This document shows positions 25,690-34,507 of a stretch of DNA of 64,000 bases, piece by piece. The stretch covers positions 214,501 through 278,500 of the forward strand of contig NC_014817.1 of assembly GCF_000175215.2 (NCBI RefSeq). Reading direction: 5' to 3'. Origin of the DNA: Asticcacaulis excentricus CB 48 (GTDB lineage Bacteria; Pseudomonadota; Alphaproteobacteria; Caulobacterales; Caulobacteraceae). Each line of letters begins with the position of its first letter. The first letter of the stretch is position 1. A program made the position numbers and the translations under genes. The notes beneath the pieces were generated by a model that saw only the letters and a program-made list of their open reading frames with translations, did not search any database and was not told the DNA's origin.

Positions 25690-27309
25690 GTGCACCTTGT
25701 TCGCATAACGACCCTGTCGAAGGCTTGGTTCTCTAGGGCCAGTCTCCTGGGAACTTTACTGGGTCTTGGTGGCCCGGTAATGGCCAATTCAGCGCTTGAA
25801 GCACGCCAAGTGACCTCCGCCAGCAACCCCATACTGTCGGATGGTCAGGACTACACGACCGATCCGGCGACTCTGGTGGCCAATGGTAAGTTCTACATAC
25901 TCACCGGGCGCGACACGGCGGAGTCGGGGGTGAATGACTTCGTCATGCCCGAATGGCAGATGCTGGTCACCGATGATCCCAAGTCAGGCCGATGGACCCA
26001 CTATCCACATTTCCTAAAACCGGATGAGGTGTTCAAATGGGCGACACCCGGCCGCGCCTATGCCGCGCAGATCGTGCAGGGGCCGGATAAGCGCTTCTAT
26101 TTCTATGCGCCGGTGATGCAGGAAGGCTCAACCAACAAGGATGGTTTTGCCATAGGTGTGGCCGTGTCCGACAGTCCCACCGGGCCTTGGGTCGATGCCC
26201 ACCCATCCGGGCCGGTCGTGTCGCAGTCTTATCCGGTGAAAAACGATATCCAGAATATCGATCCGACGGTGCTGATCGACGACGATGGTCGAATTTATAT
26301 GTATTGGGGGACGTTTGGCCGCTTGAAAGGGGTCGAACTGGAACGTGATATGGTGACATTCAAGGGGACGCCTGTGGATGTCACCGGCCTGAAAGGCTTT
26401 TTTGAAGCGCCGTGGATTTTCAAGCGCAAGGGCGTCTATTACATGGCCTATGCCGGGAACACGGCGGGCCCGGACTCAGAATGTACTGAGGCGGTCTATT
26501 ATGCCTGTATCGCCTATGGCACAGCGACCTCGCCTTTGGGGCCCTGGACCTATCGCGGGGTTTTGCTCGATCCGGTGTCTTCGACGACCTCCCATCCGGG
26601 CATTTCCGAGTTCAAGGGCAAGTGGTACGTCGCCTATCATACGGCGGATGCCAAAGGTGGCGGGCATTTCCGTCGCTCGGTCGCCGTCGATGAATTGTCG
26701 TGGGACGACAGCGTAAACCCGCCACTTATTGAAAAGGTCGAACAGACCCGTGCGGCGGCACCCGTCCCTCAGCCTCAGCGTAATCTGGCCCCGGCGGCAC
26801 GCGTTGTCGCGTCCAATTCGCCGGTGCCCGTGCAATACTGGATTCGCGCACTTAATGACGGCAAGGTACGCCAAGCGCCGCTGCCACCGGACACCTGGGG
26901 GACATGGTCGCCGAACAATCCAAAACAGCAGTGGGTGGTCTATCAGTGGGAGCAGCCGCTAAAGGTCAACGGGACACGGCTTTATTTCTGGGCCGATCAG
27001 CCTGCCGGTTCTGGTATAGGCGTAGCCCCGCCCAAGGCGTGGCACCTCGAATACTGGTCAGATGCCGATAAGGACTGGAAAGTGATCACCGCCAGCTATC
27101 CGCAGGCCGTGACAGGCGCATGGACCGAGGCGTCTTTCGACACCGTCAGTACGCGTTGTCTGAAGGCAGTGTTCGATGCGTCTACGGACGGCAAGACCAA
27201 TGCCGCCGTAGCTGTTCAGGAATGGGAAGCTCTGTATCCAAAGGCGGTTCTGGTTGAGGCGGCAGATACAAAGGTTCCGGCCTCGCCGATCTGCGTGCCG
27301 CTGGAATAG
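25690..27309 (+). CDS. GH43 family arabinofuranosidase/xylosidase-type enzyme with C-terminal discoidin-like module
   Basis: 539 aa from a GTG start; the N-terminus (to about ANS, residue 34) looks like a signal peptide. The five-bladed propeller residues are visible: base Asp58 in DYTTDPA, pKa-modulating Asp191 in NIDPTV and acid Glu239 in GFFEAPW. Residues about 365-510 form an F5/8-type module with WVVYQWEQPLKV and APPKAWHLEYW, similar to the module at the start of the GH127 at 5184 (WVQYDWSEPVTT, APKACRILYW). Most GH43 enzymes remove alpha-L-arabinofuranose or beta-xylose; linkage cannot be read here. In this locus alpha-arabinosyl is likely. It is divergent from the DapA-like gene. Confidence 0.87.
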   Translation: MHLVRITTLSKAWFSRASLLGTLLGLGGPVMANSALEARQVTSASNPILSDGQDYTTDPATLVANGKFYILTGRDTAESGVNDFVMPEWQMLVTDDPKSGRWTHYPHFLKPDEVFKWATPGRAYAAQIVQGPDKRFYFYAPVMQEGSTNKDGFAIGVAVSDSPTGPWVDAHPSGPVVSQSYPVKNDIQNIDPTVLIDDDGRIYMYWGTFGRLKGVELERDMVTFKGTPVDVTGLKGFFEAPWIFKRKGVYYMAYAGNTAGPDSECTEAVYYACIAYGTATSPLGPWTYRGVLLDPVSSTTSHPGISEFKGKWYVAYHTADAKGGGHFRRSVAVDELSWDDSVNPPLIEKVEQTRAAAPVPQPQRNLAPAARVVASNSPVPVQYWIRALNDGKVRQAPLPPDTWGTWSPNNPKQQWVVYQWEQPLKVNGTRLYFWADQPAGSGIGVAPPKAWHLEYWSDADKDWKVITASYPQAVTGAWTEASFDTVSTRCLKAVFDASTDGKTNAAVAVQEWEALYPKAVLVEAADTKVPASPICVPLE

Positions 27310-27416
27310 GACCAAGGGTACGAGAGACGTTGGGTCATCAACGCCTGAATCTGTCACGCAGTTAGGGTTTGTGCTTTTCTGGCGTGCGACAGAGGGGTTT
27401 ATGGGAAGAGAAAACG

Positions 27417-28229
27417 GTGAAATCTCGCGTTTTGAAGTTTGCGCTGATGGCGCTTTTACTCGCACTTGGTGTGCCTGGTGGCCCTACGTTGGCGCAGGTA
27501 AAGTCACAGGATGAGGTGCCTGACACCAAGGCTGACTTCAATCCGAAGGTCATCACCGTGACCACTACAGGTAGCCTGAGGGAAATGGCCAATAAGGCGG
27601 GTTATGATGGTGGGTCGAGGGCAGATTTCATTTTCGAAGTGCCTGCCGGAACGGTGATCATGGGAGCTGCGGGTGGCAATAAAGGGCGCCGCGATGGAGG
27701 CCCTGCTTTGGTTAGTGGACTGTGGCCTGAAACGGCTGAGATATGGTTACTTGTGCGCGGTCACGTCTATGGCGGTGGTGGACGGGGTGGTGACGGCGGC
27801 GACCCGGTCCCTACGGATGGGGGGCGTGGAGGTGACGCTGTCGTAGCCGACTCTCCAATGACGGTCGTGGTCTTGAAAGGGGGAGCGATCAAAGGCGGCG
27901 GGGGTGGCGGTGCAGGAGCCGAGGCGGCAGCAGGGCTAGGCGGTAGCGGTGGAGGCGGTGGTTTTCCCAACGGAGATCCGGGCCTTGGTGGTAGCGCGCG
28001 AGCATCGGACACCGGTTATTTTGAAGCGGGCGCTCTAGGCCGCGCTGGTTCGCCGGGTGGCGGCGGTGGCGGCGGAAATCGCGGCATTGCAGGCGGTACG
28101 GGCGGCAATGCCGCAATGCCTGGGCAAAGCCAGGCCCGTGTAGGTGGAGCACCGGGCAATGCCATCCGCAAGAGTGGTCATGAGGTGGTGATACTTAGCG
28201 GTGGCCAAGTCTACGGCGAGATCTTCTAA
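27417..28229 (+). CDS. Secreted glycine-rich protein
   Basis: About 270 aa from a GTG at 27417, which follows GGGAAGAG; an upstream ATG at 27369 is less likely. A signal peptide (to PTLAQ) precedes a 70-residue domain (VTTTGSLREMANKAGYDGGS, FIFEVPAGTVIMGAAGGNKG, WPETAEIWLLVRGHVYGGGG). A long Gly-rich tail follows (GGGGRGGDGGDPV, GGGGGGAGAEAAAG, AGSPGGGGGGG), ending SGGQVYGEIF. The layout of a strand motif followed by collagen-like Gly repeats recalls glycine-rich phage tail-fibre tips and surface adhesins, but no specific family is certain. It could be structural, adhesive or carbohydrate-binding. Confidence 0.6.
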   Translation: MKSRVLKFALMALLLALGVPGGPTLAQVKSQDEVPDTKADFNPKVITVTTTGSLREMANKAGYDGGSRADFIFEVPAGTVIMGAAGGNKGRRDGGPALVSGLWPETAEIWLLVRGHVYGGGGRGGDGGDPVPTDGGRGGDAVVADSPMTVVVLKGGAIKGGGGGGAGAEAAAGLGGSGGGGGFPNGDPGLGGSARASDTGYFEAGALGRAGSPGGGGGGGNRGIAGGTGGNAAMPGQSQARVGGAPGNAIRKSGHEVVILSGGQVYGEIF

Positions 28230-28407
28230 TTTTGGTTCGGTAACGGTCTCGCTTTTCAGGGTGCGTCTAAATGCAAACGGGAGCGGAGAAGTGTCAGCCC
28301 TTCTAATCTGAGTCCTGCCAAGGTGCTCTGACCTCAATAGGAAACATTGTCACTCTCGTTTTCTGTGCCCATATCGTAGAGAGTATCACCGTTGCGCGCA
28401 TGCGTAG

Positions 28408-28797
28408 TTGCGGCGGCGGTCCGCCAGTAATGACCACGGTGGCAGGAAAAACCGAATCTGCGCTACCGGCGGGGTTTCAGTCAGTCAGCTTCCAGCCGCC
28501 AAGGTTCCGGTAGGGGCCAGATTGCGGGACGGGATCGGTCCTAGCGGGCAGGGCGCCCCGAAGAACAAACTGTCGAACACGACAGGACTGAAATCGCTTG
28601 GGTACAAAGGCGATTCTTCCGGCCCGGTGAAACTCGCAGTCCCGAAGTTTCTAGCTTTAGGCTCGAAGCCGTCCAGCCTTTATTCTTTAACAACCTCAGG
28701 TCTGAGTATCGGTCGAGTAACGTCCCTTGATGATGTGCCGATCCGGTCTGGCGATGCGATGTTCTATGAACCACTTAAGCTGGAGAAATCACGGTGA
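28408..28797 (+). CDS. Weakly supported open frame of unknown function
   Basis: 129 codons with an N-terminal half that looks random. The last ~50 residues (SLTTSGLSIGRVTSLDDVPI, then RSGDAMFYEPLKLEKSR) read like real protein. It may be the 3' end of a decayed gene, possibly phage-tail-like. The whole 28230-28946 stretch between the glycine-rich protein and the glucuronidase otherwise shows no gene; it includes a short inverted repeat (AGCGC-TTGGA-GCGCT, 28873-28887) of unknown role. Confidence 0.2.
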   Translation: MRRRSASNDHGGRKNRICATGGVSVSQLPAAKVPVGARLRDGIGPSGQGAPKNKLSNTTGLKSLGYKGDSSGPVKLAVPKFLALGSKPSSLYSLTTSGLSIGRVTSLDDVPIRSGDAMFYEPLKLEKSR

Positions 28798-28946
28798 CCG
28801 CCGCCATAGCATGATCAGCCGTGCCGGTTGGCAAAATCGCAGCTTGATCGGGATTGAATCTGATTGAAACTGAGCGCTTGGAGCGCTAAAAGGTCTTACC
28901 AATAAAATCGTTAGGTCTGATAAGGATTGCAGGAGGGAGAGTAGTC

Positions 28947-30785
28947 ATGCGCTGGGTTTTCACCATTGTGGCGTTTTTGGCCGTGTTAGCCCTACCGGCG
29001 GCAGCGCAGGAGCTGCGGCCGGCCTACCTTTTGACAGGGGCGGCGAATCGCGAGGTTCAGGATCTGTCAGGCACATGGACCTATTCCAAGGACCTCTATC
29101 GCACGGGGCTGACTGACATCAATGGTTGGGTGGCCAAGTCGCGTATGCAGCGTTACCGCGATGTGGATGTGGCTGCCGAAGAGGCAAGGGGTGGGGCGAC
29201 CTTTTTTGAGTTTGATCTTGATCGTGGTCCGCAGATGGCGATACCCGGCGCGTGGAACGCCGCCGAACCCGAACTGCGTTATTATAATGGGCTTATCTGG
29301 TTCCAACGCAAGTTTACGCCCAAAGTCTTTGATGGCAAACGCGTTTTTCTGCGGTTCGAGGCGGTCAACTACAAGGCCAATATCTATCTCAACGGCAAAG
29401 AAATGGGCCGCCACGAAGGCGGATTCACGCCGTTCGTTATCGAGGTCACGCACGCATTGCGCGCCGGTGAAAACCGCCTGAGCGTGGGTGTGGATTCTAC
29501 CCATGACGCTCAGTCCATCCCGACGGCGATTACGGACTGGGACCTTTTTGGAGGCATTACGCGACCGGTAAAGCTGATCTATACACCTGAAACCTTCATT
29601 GATGACGCCACCCTTACCTTGACGCCGGAGAGGCGTTTGAAAGGTGTGGCGCAACTGAACGGTCCCCGCGCCGCTGGGCAAGTCGTTACGGTGAGCATTG
29701 CAGGTCTTAAAACTACGATGTCTGCGACCACTGATGCCAAAGGGCTGGCGGTTTTTGATCTGAAAGCGCCGCGTGGCCTGAAACTGTGGTCACCGGATAC
29801 ACCCGCCCTCTATGAGGTGACTTTCTCAACCGTTGATGACAGGCTGAGGGACCGAATTGGCTTTCGCACAGTTGCAGTTAAAGGCTGCCAGATACTGTTG
29901 AATGGTAAGCCTGTTTTTCTCAAAGGTGTTTCGCTGCACGAGGAAGAATTCGGCAGCCATCCGGCACGCAACATGACTGAAGCGGCTTCACGCGCCCTGT
30001 TGTCCGAGATCAAATACGGTCTGCATGGTAATTATGTACGCCTGTCACACTATCCGCATTCGGAGATAACCCTGCGGCTGGCAGATGAAATGGGGCTTTT
30101 GGTATGGAGCGAAATCCCGGTGTACTGGACGGTCGATTGGGAAAATCCGGCGGTGTTGCAAAAGGCGCTGAGAATGCAGGCGGAGACGGTATTCCGCGAT
30201 CGCAACCGGGCATCGGTCATCTTGTGGAGCGTAGGGAACGAAACCCCGGTGTCAGCGCCGCGCACCCAATTCCACGCCGCCATGGCCGATAATGCGCGCG
30301 CGCTTGACCCGACGCGCCTGATCAGCGCCGCTTTGCTGGTCGAGCGTAAGGGTAATGAAATCTATCTGGCTGACCCGCTGGTCGATAAGCTGGATGTGCT
30401 GGCGGTCAATACCTATGCCGGTTGGTATGGCGATGATCCGCTCTCGGCCGTGCCGGGTCTGCAATGGAATGTACCGGCTGACCGCCCGCTGATCCTGTCG
30501 GAATTTGGGGCTGATGCACTGGCGGGCTATCGCGATCCGACCGCGACGCATAAGTTTTCCGAGGATTATCAGGCGGAATACTATCGCCAGACCCTGAAAA
30601 TGGCCGACAGAATGCCGACCCTCAACGGTATGTCGCCGTGGATTTTAAAGGACTTTCAATCGCCCCGCCGCGAGCACCCGATCTATCAGGACGGCTGGAA
30701 TCGTAAAGGACTGCTCTCGGAAACCGGTGTGCGTAAAGAGGCCTTTGATGTCTTAGCCACCTACTATCAGGACAAGCAGCCGTGA
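28947..30785 (+). CDS. GH2 beta-glucuronidase
   Basis: 612 aa with a signal peptide (MRWVFTIVAFLAVLALPAAAQ). The typical jellyroll, Ig-like and TIM-barrel order is seen. The catalytic residues are acid/base Glu432 in VGNETP and nucleophile Glu519 in LSEFGADA. NTYAGWYG (488-495) and the NRKG motif at 585-588 match the carboxylate-recognising N-x-K signature of beta-glucuronidases, which distinguishes them from galactosidases and mannosidases. It should release glucuronic acid from non-reducing ends in the periplasm. Its stop overlaps the GTG start of the GH115 gene (GTGA), so the two are translationally coupled. Confidence 0.88.
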   Translation: MRWVFTIVAFLAVLALPAAAQELRPAYLLTGAANREVQDLSGTWTYSKDLYRTGLTDINGWVAKSRMQRYRDVDVAAEEARGGATFFEFDLDRGPQMAIPGAWNAAEPELRYYNGLIWFQRKFTPKVFDGKRVFLRFEAVNYKANIYLNGKEMGRHEGGFTPFVIEVTHALRAGENRLSVGVDSTHDAQSIPTAITDWDLFGGITRPVKLIYTPETFIDDATLTLTPERRLKGVAQLNGPRAAGQVVTVSIAGLKTTMSATTDAKGLAVFDLKAPRGLKLWSPDTPALYEVTFSTVDDRLRDRIGFRTVAVKGCQILLNGKPVFLKGVSLHEEEFGSHPARNMTEAASRALLSEIKYGLHGNYVRLSHYPHSEITLRLADEMGLLVWSEIPVYWTVDWENPAVLQKALRMQAETVFRDRNRASVILWSVGNETPVSAPRTQFHAAMADNARALDPTRLISAALLVERKGNEIYLADPLVDKLDVLAVNTYAGWYGDDPLSAVPGLQWNVPADRPLILSEFGADALAGYRDPTATHKFSEDYQAEYYRQTLKMADRMPTLNGMSPWILKDFQSPRREHPIYQDGWNRKGLLSETGVRKEAFDVLATYYQDKQP

Positions 30786-33184
30786 GGGGTTGGGTGATAG
30801 GGCTGATGGCCTGTGTGGCCTCCCCGGTTGGGGCACAGGTGGTCGTATCACCCGCCGCCACATCGCAGTCGCTGGACCTGAACGGTGCCGCCATTGTTTA
30901 TGACGCCCGCGATGCTGAGTTGGTGGGCATCGCCGCACGTGATCTGGCCGACGATATCGCACGGTTGGGGGGGGATGCGCAGGCGGTCACGGTGGCGCCC
31001 TCGGGCCGAACGCAGGTCTGGGTCGGGACGCCCGGCCACCATGCCGGTATTGATGCGCTGATCAAGGCTGGCAAACTGGATGTCAGACGGCTGAAAGACT
31101 GCTGGGAATGCTCACTGACGGCAGTGGTGCCAAAGCCCGCGTCGGGCGTCGAGCGCGCCCTGATCATTGTGGGGTCCGACAGGAGAGGTGCAGCCTTCGG
31201 CGTCTATGACTTGTCGCGTACTCTGGGGGTGTCGCCATGGGTATGGTGGGCCGATATTAAGTCGGTTAAAAAAGGCCTGTTAGTCTCCGTACCTAAGCCG
31301 TATTTCTCAAAACCTTCTGTGGCTTATCGCGGTCTTTTCATCAATGATGAAGACTGGGGCCTCTTCCCATGGGCGGCGCAGACCTTTGATCCGGAAACCG
31401 GCAATATCGGCGCAAAATCCTACGAAAAAGTCTTTCAGCTTTTGCTGCGCCTGAAGGCCAACACCCTGTGGCCCGCCATGCACAAGGTGTCGGCCCCGTT
31501 CAATGCCGACCCGCAAAACGCCGCGCTGGCAGAACGGTATGGCATCGTTATGGGTTCCTCCCACGCCGAGCCCATGCTGCGTAACAATGTCGGCGAATGG
31601 AAGGAGCCGGGGGAGCGGTTCAACTACGCGATCAATCCGCAGGGGGTTCGTGCCTACTGGGAAGCGCGTCTTAAAACCAATGGCCGCTACGAGAATCTCT
31701 ACACACTGGGGATGCGGGGCATCCACGACTCAGGCATTGTCGGGGCTTCGACCACCGCGCAGAAGCAGGCACTGCTTAACCGCATCCTGTCTGATCAGCG
31801 TCAACTGTTGAAAGATACAGTCGGTGATCCGAAAACGGTGCCGCAAGTCTTTGTGCCCTATAAGGAAGTTCTGGAAATCTATCGCGCCGGGATTGCTCTG
31901 CCGGAGGACGTAACGCTGGTCTGGCCCGACGACAATTTCGGCTATATCCGCTACTTCCCCAATTCGTCAGAACAAAAGCGATCGGGGCGATCGGGCGTCT
32001 ATTATCACCTGTCTTATCTGGGGGCCCCGCTCTCCTATCTGTGGCTTTCGACCACGCCACCGGCGCTGGTGACCGAAGAGATGACGCGGGCCTACGACAA
32101 CGGCGCGGACCGTCTGTGGGTCGTCAATGCCGGCGACATCAAACCGGCAGAGGTCAATCTGACCCACTTTTTCGATCTGGCCTGGGATGTGAAGGGTGTG
32201 CGCGCTCTTAGCCAGAAGCAGTATCTGACGCGACTGGCGGGTGAAACCTTTGGCCCGCAAAAGGCCGAAGCGATCGGTGACTTGTGGGATCGCTATTACC
32301 GGCTCAATTTCGAGCGCCGCCCGGAACACCTGCAATATAATCTACCGGGTGAAAAGGTGCGCCGCTCCGGTCTGTCGCCGCGGCAGGTGTTTGAGCGCGT
32401 CAGTGCCTTTGAAAACCTGATGAATGATGTCGAGGCGCTGAAAGTGGACGATCCGGGTCTGTTTCAACTGGTTGAATATCCGCTGAAGGCTTCGGCTCTA
32501 GCCAACCGGCGGTTTTTCGCACTGGAAGCCTATGCGGCGGAATATGAGCGCAATCCGCGTCTGGGCGGGCTCTATGCCGGCCGTGCACGGGATTTCGACG
32601 CGCAGATTAAGGCGCTGTCGGCCCGCTATAACAGCGGTAAATGGAGGGGCATTATTGCTGAGGAGCCTGCGGATAACCTGTGGACCTCATTCCGTCTGTC
32701 GCCGCCCGTTATGCCGGCGGCAACCTTGGGGCAGTCGGGGGAGCTTCCCGTCTATCGGCTGGCCGATGACGGGGTGATCCGCCTTGAGGCCGAAGGCGGT
32801 GTGGCCAAGGGCTGGCGTCGGATCGAAGGCCTTGGGCGCGGTGAGGGGAGCCTGCGCGCGTTGAGGGCGGATGCGGTCGTCAGCCTCCGCGCCGATATAC
32901 CCACGGCCGGGACGTGGTGCGTCAGTACCCATATCCTGCCGATCTTCCCGACCGATGGGGCGTCGGCATGGTCGCTTGATCTCACAACCGAGGGAGTAAC
33001 CACGCCTTTGACCTACGCCCGCGGACCGCAGGACAAGGCGTGGCAGCAGGGTGTGCTGAATAATCGCCTGGCGGCCTCTGTGCCCCTCACATTCGGTGCC
33101 GGGTCTCACGACGTGCAGCTTCGGTCACCACGCCCGGATCTTATCCTCGACAGTGTTGATTTTATGCCAGGCGCGTGCCCTTAG
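30782..33184 (+). CDS. GH115 alpha-glucuronidase
   Basis: 800 aa from a GTG that overlaps the stop of the upstream GUS gene by 4 nt. A signal peptide (to GAQ) is followed by an N-terminal beta-domain and the GH115 barrel: YRGLFINDEDWGLFPWA, LLRLKANTLWPAMH, TLGMRGIHDSG, VWPDDNFGYIRYFP, YYHLSYLGAP and LWVVNAGDIKPAE all match the family. GH115 removes alpha-1,2-linked (4-O-methyl)glucuronic acid from glucuronoxylan, and some act on arabinogalactan-type polymers. Paired with beta-glucuronidase, this points to clearing both anomers of GlcA from plant cell-wall polymers. It is followed by a weak hairpin and the convergent narK. Confidence 0.92.
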   Translation: MRGWVIGLMACVASPVGAQVVVSPAATSQSLDLNGAAIVYDARDAELVGIAARDLADDIARLGGDAQAVTVAPSGRTQVWVGTPGHHAGIDALIKAGKLDVRRLKDCWECSLTAVVPKPASGVERALIIVGSDRRGAAFGVYDLSRTLGVSPWVWWADIKSVKKGLLVSVPKPYFSKPSVAYRGLFINDEDWGLFPWAAQTFDPETGNIGAKSYEKVFQLLLRLKANTLWPAMHKVSAPFNADPQNAALAERYGIVMGSSHAEPMLRNNVGEWKEPGERFNYAINPQGVRAYWEARLKTNGRYENLYTLGMRGIHDSGIVGASTTAQKQALLNRILSDQRQLLKDTVGDPKTVPQVFVPYKEVLEIYRAGIALPEDVTLVWPDDNFGYIRYFPNSSEQKRSGRSGVYYHLSYLGAPLSYLWLSTTPPALVTEEMTRAYDNGADRLWVVNAGDIKPAEVNLTHFFDLAWDVKGVRALSQKQYLTRLAGETFGPQKAEAIGDLWDRYYRLNFERRPEHLQYNLPGEKVRRSGLSPRQVFERVSAFENLMNDVEALKVDDPGLFQLVEYPLKASALANRRFFALEAYAAEYERNPRLGGLYAGRARDFDAQIKALSARYNSGKWRGIIAEEPADNLWTSFRLSPPVMPAATLGQSGELPVYRLADDGVIRLEAEGGVAKGWRRIEGLGRGEGSLRALRADAVVSLRADIPTAGTWCVSTHILPIFPTDGASAWSLDLTTEGVTTPLTYARGPQDKAWQQGVLNNRLAASVPLTFGAGSHDVQLRSPRPDLILDSVDFMPGACP

Positions 33185-33216
33185 AACGGAATGATTTCTA
33201 CTGGAATCATCCCACT

Positions 33217-34428
33217 CTATATCCGCACATTCTCCAGCGCCCCGCCCCAGGTTGTGCGCCAGCGGCGCTTGATCAGGGTCAGGCCGCTAAACGCGATCAG
33301 GGCCAGCGCCGCAAAGCCGATCAGGCCGGGCTGGTAAGAGCCCAGCGTCTGTTTAGACAGGCCCAGACTGGTGGCCAGATAGAAGCCGCCGATCCCGCCA
33401 AACATGCCGACAAGGCCGGTCATCACGCCGATTTCAGCGCGAAAGCGCTGCGGCACCAACTGAAAGACCGCGCCATTGGCCATGCCCAGCGCGCCCATAC
33501 CGACGATCAGGAACAACAGCGCGGTGAATTCGGTCGGCAGGCGGAAGCTGATGATGATGAGAGCGATGGCCGCGACCACGTACATTATCGACAGCGTACG
33601 GATGCCGCCGATGCGGTCGGCAACGCTGCCTCCCACTGGACGGAACAGCGAACCGGCAAAGACGCAGGCCGCGGTGAAAAAGCCGGCCTTGACCGGATCG
33701 AGGCCGTATTCCGTGTTGAAATAGATGTTGAGCGAGGAACTGAGGCCCACAAAGCCGCCAAAGGACACGCCGTAGAACAACAGGAACCACCAGGCGTCCT
33801 GTTGTTTGAGGACGCCAAAATACTGATCCAGACGCTTGGGCGCGGGCGGATTGGGGGCGTCTTTTGCAAACAGCAGGTAGAAAATAAAAGCCGCAATCAG
33901 GGGGAGGGCCGCCAGACCGAAGACGGTGCTCCAGCCAAAGGCCTTGGCCAGCGACGGCGCAAACAGCGAGGCGAACACCGTGCCGGAATTGCCTGCACCG
34001 GCAATGCCCAGTGCCACGCCCTGATACTGCGGCGGATACCAGCGCGATGCCAGAGGCAGGGCGACCGCAAACGACGCACCGGCGACGCCCAGCACGCCGG
34101 CCAGCATCAGCACACCGGCATAGGAATCGATTTTCAGCAGATAGGCCGCCAGCAGCCCGCCAATGACAATGGCCTGAGCGATCGCGCCCGTGGTCTTAGG
34201 GCCGATACGATCGACCATCACGCCCGCCACCAGCCGCAGCAAAGCCCCGGTCAGGATGGGCACGGCGACCATGAAGCCCTTTTGCCCTGGGGTGAGGCCC
34301 AGATCGCTGGCGATCTGCACGCCAAGTGCGCCCAGCAGCACCCAGACCATGAAGCTCATGTCGAAATAGAGAAAGGCCGAGACCAGCGTAGGCGCATGTC
34401 CGGCTTTGAGGAAGTCTTTGGAAATCAT
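33217..34428 (-). CDS. narK: NarK/NasA-type nitrate/nitrite MFS transporter
   Basis: 403 aa from the ATG at 34428 (MISKDFLKAGHAPTLVSAFLYF), where the membrane protein begins; the longer frame to 34656 covers a structured leader. There are about twelve membrane segments, with the nitrate-porter signature region GAGNSGTVFASLFAPSLAKAFGW in the fifth helix and GMFGGIGGFYLATSLG in the eleventh. It brings nitrate (or exchanges nitrite) across the inner membrane for the assimilation genes on the other side. The leader on the minus strand holds two hexaloop hairpins typical of NasT (ANTAR) targets, so synthesis should require NasT release by nitrate. Confidence 0.9.
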   Translation of the reverse strand: MISKDFLKAGHAPTLVSAFLYFDMSFMVWVLLGALGVQIASDLGLTPGQKGFMVAVPILTGALLRLVAGVMVDRIGPKTTGAIAQAIVIGGLLAAYLLKIDSYAGVLMLAGVLGVAGASFAVALPLASRWYPPQYQGVALGIAGAGNSGTVFASLFAPSLAKAFGWSTVFGLAALPLIAAFIFYLLFAKDAPNPPAPKRLDQYFGVLKQQDAWWFLLFYGVSFGGFVGLSSSLNIYFNTEYGLDPVKAGFFTAACVFAGSLFRPVGGSVADRIGGIRTLSIMYVVAAIALIIISFRLPTEFTALLFLIVGMGALGMANGAVFQLVPQRFRAEIGVMTGLVGMFGGIGGFYLATSLGLSKQTLGSYQPGLIGFAALALIAFSGLTLIKRRWRTTWGGALENVRI

Positions 34429-34442
34429 GGATAAACCTGCAG

Positions 34443-34464
34443 CGTCGATCCGGGCAGATCGACG
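34443..34464 (-). promoter_or_regulatory. 8-bp hairpin beside the narK ribosome-binding region
   Basis: CGTCGATC and GATCGACG pair around a 6-nt loop (TGCCCG on the minus strand). It ends 14 nt before the narK ATG and lacks the A1/G4 ANTAR loop pattern. No T tract follows, so it may affect translation or factor-dependent termination downstream of the two ANTAR hairpins. Confidence 0.45.
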
Positions 34465-34507
34465 ACCGCCGCGGCAATGGGGAGACTTTTTCGGGTGAAG
34501 ACGACGG

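Noticed and set aside
27767..28012. Proline-rich minus-strand frame
   Set aside because: It is the antisense of the glycine repeats (GGN read as NCC), not an independent gene.
32564..34434. Long plus-strand frame (33175-34434) opposite narK
   Set aside because: Gln/His/Arg-rich composition is typical of the antisense of a membrane protein gene.
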